Of a stretch of DNA of 64,000 nucleotides, positions 9,598 to 17,080 are shown one piece after another. Both the position numbers and the translations under genes were made by a program. Location: assembly GCF_011065895.1 (NCBI RefSeq), contig NZ_JAALCR010000031.1, positions 1 through 64,000 on the forward strand. The letters run 5' to 3'. Numbering within the stretch: the stretch's first letter is position 1; every line of letters begins with the position of its first letter. The stretch comes from Paludisphaera rhizosphaerae. GTDB lineage: Bacteria; Planctomycetota; Planctomycetia; Isosphaerales; Isosphaeraceae. Under the pieces are notes generated by a model. It made no database searches. It had not been told where the DNA came from and saw only the letters and a program-made list of their open reading frames with translations.

Positions 9598-10002
9598 TTA
9601 TCGACCCGGGAATCTGCCCTCTTCGATGAGCGCCTCGCGAGCGGCTACCATGTCTGGGTCATTGATCGCGAGAACCTCGATGGTGGTACGACCGATGGGA
9701 GTGCGCCCCTTGAGCACGGCTCCCGTCCAGGCGAAATGCTCGCGCCAGCGGTGAATACGGGGATGATAAAGCCGTGTAAATTCGCCCGTGCTGGGATCTA
9801 GCCCGGCGATATTCGGCCCCTTGTGGGCGTTGCAGTGAGGGCAGCTTTGCGCGAGGTTGTCAGCCTCGGTCGCGCCGCCGTGCTGCCGGGCGATGATATG
9901 GTCGATGGGGAAGGTGAATTCAGAGGCAAAGCGGGGGAGCCGGCAGTATTCGCAGCGTCCTCTCGCACGTCGCCGAACGCGACGTTCCAGTGTGGGCGTC
10001 AT
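9598..10002 (-). CDS. HNH endonuclease-like protein
   Basis: A 134-residue protein with a complete HNH core: zinc pairs C17-x2-C20 and C54-x2-C57, D34-H35, N49 and H60. It starts three bases after the stop of the 97-residue gene upstream, so the two are almost certainly co-transcribed. HNH proteins of this size nick or cut DNA. No homing-element, phage or restriction gene is adjacent, so the biological role is open. Sequence after residue 70 has no recognised domain. Confidence 0.87.
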   Translation of the reverse strand: MTPTLERRVRRRARGRCEYCRLPRFASEFTFPIDHIIARQHGGATEADNLAQSCPHCNAHKGPNIAGLDPSTGEFTRLYHPRIHRWREHFAWTGAVLKGRTPIGRTTIEVLAINDPDMVAAREALIEEGRFPGR

Positions 10003-10005
10003 GCT

Positions 10006-10299
10006 TTAGGACTTCAGCCCGGCGCGCTTAAGCGAGAGCCGAGCCTTCGACTTGAGCACAGAGAGAAAGGCGTCGGCGCGAAGGTATTCGTCAAGCTCGG
10101 CCCGCTCGTCCGCAGTGAGTCCAGCCTCCTGATTCTTCGCGAGCAAAGCGGCCACTCGCTCCTTGTCCTCTTCCGGAAACGTAAACTTCAGGATCGAGCG
10201 GGCGGCCTCCGGGTGCAAAGACGGGTCGTCGGGGTTGATGACCCGGCCGAGGATGGCCGCTCCGTTCTTCGATGATGTGCCGACGAGTCCTGTTGACAT
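10006..10299 (-). CDS. Small helical protein paired with the HNH nuclease
   Basis: A 97-residue soluble protein with no signal peptide. Its order is a short N-terminal beta-like segment (AAILGRVINP), a PEAARSILKFTF motif, an acidic helix with LTADERAELDEYL, and a basic end (LKSKARLSLKRAGLKS). I recall the combination with a downstream HNH gene from other planctomycetes and cyanobacteria, but no function is known to me. The arrangement looks like a regulator or inhibitor preceding its nuclease (inference). The acidic middle would be consistent with binding a basic nuclease. Confidence 0.75.
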   Translation of the reverse strand: MSTGLVGTSSKNGAAILGRVINPDDPSLHPEAARSILKFTFPEEDKERVAALLAKNQEAGLTADERAELDEYLRADAFLSVLKSKARLSLKRAGLKS

Positions 10300-10390
10300 A
10301 CCCCAATATTAGCACGGCGACTGGAGCGTATCCATGCCGGCCAGCCGTCGGACCAACGCTGCTACCCCTCACACATGCGACTTCATCAGT

Positions 10391-12508
10391 TCACGGCTTT
10401 TCCGCGTTGATCCAGACGGGCTGGGTGAAGGCCCCGTCGCCGGCGACGTCCCATGCCTCGAATCTCGCCCAGGTGCAGTTCTTGAGGTCGATTGGGATGC
10501 GAAGCTTGCGGGAGCCGAATTCCTCGGTGTCTGTGAGGTCGATGTGCTGGCGGAAGATGCGCCGGCCCTCGCCGGAGACGACCTCGGCGAAGGCCATGGG
10601 GAAGGTCCATTCCAGGGTCGCTTCCAGCATGACGGGCCCGTCGCCGATGGGTCCGAGGGTCTGGCCTGAGGGCTTGCCGCCGATGGTGAGATCCGGGATC
10701 AGGACCTCGCCCGTGGTGGTGAAGAACCGACCGCCGCGGAGGACGTCAAGCACCGGCTTCCAGCCGTCGGCGAAACGCGGCGAGGCGTCGAGCTTGAGGT
10801 AATTGATGTTCATGTGCGCGTAGGTTTCGTAGTCGGGCTCCATGCGGAACAGGTCCGCCTCGCCGAGGACCTGTTTCCGCGCGTCCCAGTTCTCCATGTC
10901 GTCGAGCAGGTCGAGCACGCGCCAGCCGAGGGTGGGCCGCGATAGGTCGGCCTGCATCGCCTTCCAGGCGGCGCCGAGGAAATGCTCGGAGCGGAAGAAG
11001 TCGCGGTCCTTGTACTTGTCGGGGAAGCCGATGGCCCCCTTGATCCGGGGATGGGCCGTCCACATCAGGCCGTCTTCCAACTCCATCAACCGGAGGACGT
11101 CGTCCGCGCTGCCGACTCGGTAGACCTTGCCGTAGCCCTCGACCTCCTCCACGAACGGCTGGCCGTCCTGACGGTTCAGCACCCAGTAGACCGGCTTCGG
11201 GAAGAAGCTCAGCCAATGTCCGCCCAGGTGGACGTTCGGCTCCTCGCCCGGCAGAACGAGCAACCCCTTCTCGGAGAGGCGGGCGCATTCCTCGTGCAGG
11301 AGCTTCAACTGCGGGAGCCGTTCGGCGTCGCCGAGCTTCGGGGTCTGGCCGTTGTGGAATTCGGCGAGGTGGACGATGTCGACCCCACGGGCCTTGAACG
11401 TCTCGACGAGTCCCGGCGTTTCGAGTTCGCGTGGGAGGCCCGTCGTCCCCTGATCCTTCTGCCGGCGAAGGTATTCGAGAGTGTGCTCGATGTGATAGTG
11501 GCTGGTGAACGTCTGATAGCCCGCCAGCACCTTGTATCGGTCGCCTCGCGTGTACTTCGCGACGGCGTCGAGAGCTCTGCGACCGTCGCCCGACGACACC
11601 AGCAGGTAGACGCCCAGGTGCTGCTCCGTCCCGGGAGGCGCATTGAACCAGGGGACGAATCGCTTATCCCCAGTAATGGATTGGCGGATCCCGATGCCGT
11701 ACCCGCTGGTAGAGCCGCCGTAGTCTCGGCCATGCCAGACGAATTTCAGGTTGAACGCCTCGTCCTGGGGGTAGAAGAAGCGATGCGGCTCCGGGAAAAC
11801 GGCGAGCGCCCCGCCGCTTGACTCGGCCGCGACGGACCGGCCGGCGACCGCGAGAGGAGTCGCCGGAGAGTTCGGATCGACCGCAGCCTTCTTCGGGGCG
11901 CGCAACGCATCGTTCCAGACGATCGCCTCCCATCCCGGACTCGCGCCCGCGAAGCCGACATCGTAGACGATCGCCCGTCCGTCCTCCTGCGTGGCGACGA
12001 CCGCTTCCGCCCGGATCAAGGGACTGTTGCGGTAGAACGTGAACCGAAGGTCCCCGCGAAACGACGCGGCGGAGACCTCGGCGATGCTCACGGTGGTCCT
12101 GGAGCCCAGGCTACTCACGACCGCCCGTCGCTTCCCCAGCACGACGGGATAGGTCTGGTGTGGACGCAGAGGAGGGTTGTCGAAGAACGCGACCCACCCA
12201 GCCGGGTTCTTCAGATCGCGGCTCCCCACGGTCAGAGTCATCACCGGGTTCAAGCCCGTCGCGACCGGCTTCACGCTCCCTTTTGCCGCTGTCGTCCCGA
12301 GCGATTCGATGAGGGGCTTCGCGGGATCGAGGCTGAAGACCGCCGAACCACTCTCGCCGTTGGAGATCGGCCAGGTCACTCGCACACGGTGGTCAGCCTC
12401 TTCAACCTGGACGCCCGAGTCGACGGCCCAGGCCTTCGGGAGGTCCAGCCAAAGCGAGCCGACGATGCAGGCCGTCCCGATCAATCGAAGTGTTCGCGTC
12501 ATCTTCAA
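10391..12508 (-). CDS. Exported PHP-type (CehA/McbA-like) metallohydrolase
   Basis: A 705-residue protein with a signal peptide (about 1-28, ending AWA). Residues 30-330 are a beta-rich N-terminal part. From about residue 335 the metal-ligand segments of a PHP domain appear in order: TSHYHIEHT, DIVHLAEFHN, LPGEEPNVHLGGHW and WTAHPRIKG. A beta-sandwich region closes the protein. PHP proteins hydrolyse phosphoesters or related bonds; secreted planctomycete members have unknown substrates. It lies 34 bases downstream of the amidase gene on the same strand and is probably the last gene of a run beginning at clpX. Confidence 0.75.
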   Translation of the reverse strand: MKMTRTLRLIGTACIVGSLWLDLPKAWAVDSGVQVEEADHRVRVTWPISNGESGSAVFSLDPAKPLIESLGTTAAKGSVKPVATGLNPVMTLTVGSRDLKNPAGWVAFFDNPPLRPHQTYPVVLGKRRAVVSSLGSRTTVSIAEVSAASFRGDLRFTFYRNSPLIRAEAVVATQEDGRAIVYDVGFAGASPGWEAIVWNDALRAPKKAAVDPNSPATPLAVAGRSVAAESSGGALAVFPEPHRFFYPQDEAFNLKFVWHGRDYGGSTSGYGIGIRQSITGDKRFVPWFNAPPGTEQHLGVYLLVSSGDGRRALDAVAKYTRGDRYKVLAGYQTFTSHYHIEHTLEYLRRQKDQGTTGLPRELETPGLVETFKARGVDIVHLAEFHNGQTPKLGDAERLPQLKLLHEECARLSEKGLLVLPGEEPNVHLGGHWLSFFPKPVYWVLNRQDGQPFVEEVEGYGKVYRVGSADDVLRLMELEDGLMWTAHPRIKGAIGFPDKYKDRDFFRSEHFLGAAWKAMQADLSRPTLGWRVLDLLDDMENWDARKQVLGEADLFRMEPDYETYAHMNINYLKLDASPRFADGWKPVLDVLRGGRFFTTTGEVLIPDLTIGGKPSGQTLGPIGDGPVMLEATLEWTFPMAFAEVVSGEGRRIFRQHIDLTDTEEFGSRKLRIPIDLKNCTWARFEAWDVAGDGAFTQPVWINAEKP

Positions 12509-12542
12509 CCTCTCGGCATTCGGAGTTCATCGCGCGAGGTCA

Positions 12543-14261
12543 TCAACGCCCCGACTCGGCCAGCCACCGTTCCATCGGCGGTCGGCGCGAGGGATCGGCT
12601 GCGGCCGATTCGCAGGCAAGGGCGATCGAAAGGAGGGTCGACTCGTCGTACAGGCGGCCTGTCAAGGTGAGGAGACGGGGGGTGGGACGTCCGTCGCGGT
12701 CGGTCAGGCCGATGGGAAAGATGACCGAAGGATGGCCGGTGAGGTTGGTGATCGTCAGGTCGGGACTCCCCCAGGCGAGGAAGGCGTCGACCTTCTCGAA
12801 GAGCTTGGCCATGTCGTTCATGAGGAGCGTCCGCACCCGCGCCGCGCGGAGGTACTCGACGGCCGGCGTGAGCTGGCCGACGCGGAACGTCTCGGGCCAC
12901 TCGTTAAGGCCCTCGGTGACGTGCCCGCGCGTCAGGCCGTCAAAGACGGCGGCGGCCTCGGTTCCTAGCATCAGGGAGATTGCCGAGGCCGGGTACCGCG
13001 TGGGCAGCTCGATGGGAACCGTCTCGATGCCGACGCCTCGCAGCAGGGCCACCTCTGGGCGATCGTCAACGGGTCGATCCTGGAGGGCGGGGACGCCGAC
13101 CTTGATCCGGGAGAGATCGACGGCCGGCGGCCACGCGAACGGTTGGTCGACGGCCGTGGGGTCAAGGCCGTCGTGACCGTGGATCGCGTCAAGGATCAGA
13201 GCGCAGTCTTCCACCGAGCGGGTGATCGGCCCAAGCTTGTCCATCGTCCACGAAAGCGACATGCAGCCGTGGCGACTCACCCTTCCGAACGTCGGTCGGA
13301 GCCCCGTGCAGCCGCAAGCCCGGCACGGTGAGATGATGCTGCCGAGCGTCTCACTGCCGATGGCGAAACCGACCAGCCCGGCCGCCGCCGCCGAGGCCGA
13401 GCCGGCCGACGACCCGCTCGATCCCCGACGCGGATCCCAGGGGCTCCGGGTCATGCCGCCGTGCCAGCGGTCGCCCATCGCCAGAGCCCCCATGCTCAGC
13501 TTGGCGACCAGCACGGCCCCCGCCTCTTCCAGCCGCGCGGCGACCGTCGCCTTGCGGTCGATCACGCGGTCCTTGAACTGCGGCGCCCCCCAGGTCGTCG
13601 GATATCCCGGATAGGCGATCAGGTCCTTCGCGCCCCACGGAATCCCGTGCAAGGGGCCTCGATACTTACCCGCGGCGATCTCGGCGTCGGCCGCCTCGGC
13701 CTGCTTGAGCGCGAGCTCTTCCGTCAGGGTGACGACGCACTTCAGCAGCGGGTCGAAGCGGCGGAGCCGCGACAGGTAGAGCTTCGTCAACTCCACCGAC
13801 GAGACCTTGCGGGCGCGAACCAACTCGGCAAGCTTCGCGACAGGGAGAAACGCGAGATCCTCCTCGGACGTCGGCCGCTCGATCGTCGCCGAGGCGATGG
13901 GGCGGGCCTGGTTGCGCGTGACTCCCTCAGCCGGCTTAAGCCCCGGCGCGGGGTTGAACTGGATGGCGGGGCTGACGTCGTAGTCGACGTCGACCTTGCG
14001 GAGAGCCTCGAAACGGGCGAGGCTGCCACGGGCGGATCGGGCCACCTGCTCGCGCTCGGCGTCGGTGAATGTAACGCCCGCGATCCACTCGGCGGCGCGG
14101 ACCATTTCGGGAGTCACGTCGGCGGCCTGGGCGGCCTCTGCTGCGAGCGCCCGATGGAAGACGGGACCGCCGATTCCCAGTCCCGCCAGCCCTTTCAGGA
14201 CGGCCCGACGGCGCTGGAGGGGGATTGAGCCGGCTTCGGGGTCGTTCTCCGCCAGATCCAT
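12543..14261 (-). CDS. Tat-exported amidase-signature enzyme
   Basis: A 572-residue amidase. A twin-arginine signal (QRRRAVLKGLAGLG, from residue 16) shows export, unlike cytoplasmic GatA. The Ser-cisSer-Lys triad is visible: K212 in GIPWGAKD, Ser284 in GSSAGSA and Ser308 in GSETLGS, with the usual 24-residue spacing between the two serines. Residues 50-125 are an N-terminal extension. The family hydrolyses carboxamides; a periplasmic substrate is likely. It begins 25 bases after the membrane protein gene and is followed by the PHP hydrolase. It is not a GatA: there is no GatB/GatC nearby and it has an export signal. Confidence 0.9.
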   Translation of the reverse strand: MDLAENDPEAGSIPLQRRRAVLKGLAGLGIGGPVFHRALAAEAAQAADVTPEMVRAAEWIAGVTFTDAEREQVARSARGSLARFEALRKVDVDYDVSPAIQFNPAPGLKPAEGVTRNQARPIASATIERPTSEEDLAFLPVAKLAELVRARKVSSVELTKLYLSRLRRFDPLLKCVVTLTEELALKQAEAADAEIAAGKYRGPLHGIPWGAKDLIAYPGYPTTWGAPQFKDRVIDRKATVAARLEEAGAVLVAKLSMGALAMGDRWHGGMTRSPWDPRRGSSGSSAGSASAAAAGLVGFAIGSETLGSIISPCRACGCTGLRPTFGRVSRHGCMSLSWTMDKLGPITRSVEDCALILDAIHGHDGLDPTAVDQPFAWPPAVDLSRIKVGVPALQDRPVDDRPEVALLRGVGIETVPIELPTRYPASAISLMLGTEAAAVFDGLTRGHVTEGLNEWPETFRVGQLTPAVEYLRAARVRTLLMNDMAKLFEKVDAFLAWGSPDLTITNLTGHPSVIFPIGLTDRDGRPTPRLLTLTGRLYDESTLLSIALACESAAADPSRRPPMERWLAESGR

Positions 14262-14286
14262 GATCGCGTCTCCTCCGAATCGGTCT

Positions 14287-15654
14287 CTACCAGCGTTTGC
14301 GGCCCTCGCGGAGGCAACGGACGACCTCGTTGTCGCGCCAGTCCCAGAGTCGCTCGTGGTTGAGGTCGACGGTGGCCGGGGCCAGGTTCCAGGAACTTGG
14401 ATAACAGAACGCGCCGATCGCCTGGATGGCGATCGACCAGACGATGACGACCGCGAACGGAACGAGCAGCCAGCGGCTCCGGCTCCAGGCCCAATCCAGC
14501 GCGAAGGCGAGCAGGATGGCGAAGAGCGGCGTCACCTCGGTCCAGTAGCGCGGGCCGAACGAGAAGCCGGCCCACCAGACCGAATACTTGGAGATCAGCA
14601 GACCGAACGGGATCAGCGCCCAAAGCATCCAGACGACGGCCGGAAACGCGGCCAGCCGGCGAGCCGTGGCGGGGATCGCCAGCAGCGCGAGCGCAACCCA
14701 GGGCGAGAAGACGAACAGCCCTCGCGCCGGGCTGAAGAGCGTGCCGGCGGCGCCGTCGAGGATGTTCCCCGTCCAGACGCCCTCGACTCCGTGAAGCCGG
14801 GGGTGGAACGCTTCAAGCTGGGCCTGGCCCCCCTCCAACGACCTGAAATACCAGAGGTTGTACCCCAGCAAGGCGGCGGCGATCGGGATCACCGGGATCA
14901 AGAACCAGATGAAATCCCTGGGGCGGGCCTTCAGCACCCAGAGCGCGACCGCCACGGAAAAGACGACGTCGACCAGGCGGATCGCCGTCAGAGACGCGGC
15001 GGTCAGACCGGCCGCCGCCAACCGCCAGCGCGAGACCTTCCCCGGCGAGAGCAGCCGCACCAGCACGATCAACGCCAGCGCCGCCGGGCCGTGCGCCCAC
15101 AACTCCTGACTCCCCACCACCCAGAGATCCGACCCCAGCGCCGCCGCCAGGGCGGTCGGCACGGCGACGCGTCTCAGGCCGTGGCGATCCAGAACCTGGA
15201 TCAGCACCACGGAGATCAGGGCGGCGATCGCCGCCGCGGCGTTTTTGGAGAACCGCCCGCAATAGCCGGCGACCAGGAAGGGGTCGTTCCGCCATCCCGG
15301 CCAGGCCCAATCCACAAACCACATCTGCACCAGGTAAAACGGCGCGGCGATGATCGCTGGGGCGACGGGGTGGCGCGAGAGGATCCGCCCGTTCATGAAG
15401 GCGACCTCGTCCTCCCGAGCGCCCTGAAGATCCCAGTACCACTTGAATTGATCGAGGAACGGACCGTCGCCAACGACGAAGGTGTAAGCCAGAAGCTGGT
15501 TGGGTCCCGTGTCGTCCGCCGCCAAGATCCCCCGACGGTTGCACGAGTAAATCGCCAGTACCAGCAGTCCGAAGAGCCACGGCCGCATCCCGTCGACCCA
15601 GCGACGGGACGCGGTCGGGGCGGGCTCCGAACTCCCGGAAGTCTCTTCGGTCAT
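14287..15654 (-). CDS. Polytopic membrane protein, glycosyltransferase-39-like
   Basis: A 455-residue protein with about ten membrane helices. The N-terminal region has an early luminal/periplasmic loop with acidic residues, and long loops follow (ADDTGPNQLLAY, then GDGPFLDQFKWYW), the general layout of GT-C lipid-linked-sugar transferases such as ArnT/PMT. No specific substrate can be given. The chosen ATG at 15654 has GGGG 9 bases upstream; an ATG at 15663 would lie directly against that site. It starts 22 bases after clpX ends, on the same strand. It could also be an uncharacterised membrane protein without transferase activity. Confidence 0.75.
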   Translation of the reverse strand: MTEETSGSSEPAPTASRRWVDGMRPWLFGLLVLAIYSCNRRGILAADDTGPNQLLAYTFVVGDGPFLDQFKWYWDLQGAREDEVAFMNGRILSRHPVAPAIIAAPFYLVQMWFVDWAWPGWRNDPFLVAGYCGRFSKNAAAAIAALISVVLIQVLDRHGLRRVAVPTALAAALGSDLWVVGSQELWAHGPAALALIVLVRLLSPGKVSRWRLAAAGLTAASLTAIRLVDVVFSVAVALWVLKARPRDFIWFLIPVIPIAAALLGYNLWYFRSLEGGQAQLEAFHPRLHGVEGVWTGNILDGAAGTLFSPARGLFVFSPWVALALLAIPATARRLAAFPAVVWMLWALIPFGLLISKYSVWWAGFSFGPRYWTEVTPLFAILLAFALDWAWSRSRWLLVPFAVVIVWSIAIQAIGAFCYPSSWNLAPATVDLNHERLWDWRDNEVVRCLREGRKRW

Positions 15655-15676
15655 GACGATCATCCCCGAGAGGAAG

Positions 15677-16948
15677 TCACACCTTCGCGGCGGGCTCGAA
15701 CAGCCGGGCCTCCTTGCGAACGATCTTGTCGGTGATCGTGTAGGTCTGGCCGGGCTCGCGTTCGGGAAGCTCGTACATGATCTCGAGCATCAGGTTTTCC
15801 ATGATCGATCGCAACGCCCGCGCGCCGGTGCCCCGCGCCTTGGCCAGCAGAGCGATTTCGTGGATGGCCTCGGGGGTGAATTCGAGCTTCGCGTCGTCGA
15901 GGTGGAAGAGGACGCGGTACTGCTTGCTCAGCGAGTCCCGAGGTTCCACGAGGATCTTCTCGAGGTCCTCGACCGAAAGCTGGTCAAGCGTCGCGATGAT
16001 CGGCAGTCGGCCGACGAGTTCGGGGATCATGCCGAAGCGTTCGAGATCCTCGGGCGTGACCTGGGCGACCAACTCGTTGCGTTCGAGTTCGCGGTCGGTG
16101 GCCTCCTCGCCGCGGCCGAAGCCGATCATCTTGCGGCCCAACCGCTTGGCGATGATCTCCTCAAGCCCGACGAACGTGCCGCCGCAGATGAAGAGGATGT
16201 CGGTGGTATTGACCTGGAGATACTGCTGCTCCGGATGCTTGCGGCCCCCCTGGGGCGGGACGTTGGCCGTCGTCCCTTCCAGGAGCTTCAGCAGAGCCTG
16301 CTGGACTCCCTCGCCAGAGACGTCGCGCGTGATGGAGACGTTCTGGCTGGTCTTGCCGATCTTGTCGATCTCGTCGATGTAGATGATCCCCTTCTCGGCC
16401 GCGGCGATGTCGTAATCGGCCGCCATGACGAGCTTGAGGATCAGATTCTCCACGTCCTCGCCGACGTAACCGGCCTCGGTCAGCGTGGTGGCGTCGCCGA
16501 TGGCGAAAGGAACGTGCAGCCGACGGGCGAGCGTCTGGGCCAGGGCCGTCTTGCCGCAGCCGGTGGGGCCGATCAGGAGGACGTTGCTCTTGGCGACCTC
16601 GACGTCTTGCAGGTCGGGGTCGGTGATCTCGCGGCCCAGAACTCGCTTGTAGTGGTTGACGACGGCGACAGCCAGGGTCTTCTTGACGTTCTCCTGGCCG
16701 ATGATGTAGTCGTCAAGATGAGCGACGAGTTCGCGGGGCGTGGGGACCTTGTCGATCTGGATCTTGGCCCGGTCGTGTTGCTGAAAGATCCCGTCGCAAA
16801 CGTCGACGCAGTTGGAGCAGATGTGAGAGATCGGCCGGCCCGGCACGATCGGCTGGAGGGCCTTCCCCTCGATCATCGGCCCAGCCTCGGAGGCGGGGCG
16901 TCCGCAGAAGTCGCAGGCCAGTTGTGCAGGCGTGCTGCCGTCGCTCAT
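15677..16948 (-). CDS. clpX: ATP-dependent Clp protease ATP-binding subunit ClpX
   Basis: A 423-residue AAA+ unfoldase that feeds proteins to ClpP. The N-terminal zinc-binding domain has C12-x2-C15 and C44-x2-C47; the 28-residue gap between the pairs is longer than the roughly 18 of Escherichia coli. Walker A GPTGCGKT is at 127-134, pore loop GYVG at 160-163, Walker B IIYIDE at 188-193, then the RKHPEQQY sensor segment and a small C-terminal domain. No clpP or tig gene is adjacent in the window, unlike the common tig-clpP-clpX order. It is divergent from a kinase gene, 132 bases apart. Confidence 0.97.
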   Translation of the reverse strand: MSDGSTPAQLACDFCGRPASEAGPMIEGKALQPIVPGRPISHICSNCVDVCDGIFQQHDRAKIQIDKVPTPRELVAHLDDYIIGQENVKKTLAVAVVNHYKRVLGREITDPDLQDVEVAKSNVLLIGPTGCGKTALAQTLARRLHVPFAIGDATTLTEAGYVGEDVENLILKLVMAADYDIAAAEKGIIYIDEIDKIGKTSQNVSITRDVSGEGVQQALLKLLEGTTANVPPQGGRKHPEQQYLQVNTTDILFICGGTFVGLEEIIAKRLGRKMIGFGRGEEATDRELERNELVAQVTPEDLERFGMIPELVGRLPIIATLDQLSVEDLEKILVEPRDSLSKQYRVLFHLDDAKLEFTPEAIHEIALLAKARGTGARALRSIMENLMLEIMYELPEREPGQTYTITDKIVRKEARLFEPAAKV

Positions 16949-17080
16949 GTCGTCGAACTCTTTCCTTGCAGGTAGTCGAGCGTTTTCCGGGGGGAGATTG
17001 TCTCATATCCGCCCCGGTTCCTCCTAGAGGAGGAGTCGGCAGGTCCAGCGAACCCGCCCTGCGCTCCCGGGAGAACATCC

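Noticed and set aside
8280-9629. 449-codon plus-strand frame over the esterase
   Set aside because: Different frame from the esterase with its catalytic motifs; Arg/Pro-rich shadow.
9598-10002. HNH gene as a homing endonuclease in an intron
   Set aside because: Not inside another gene, no intron borders, and it is paired with a small upstream gene.
13996-15735. 579-codon plus-strand frame
   Set aside because: Antisense to the amidase and membrane protein genes; no domain, highly charged low complexity.
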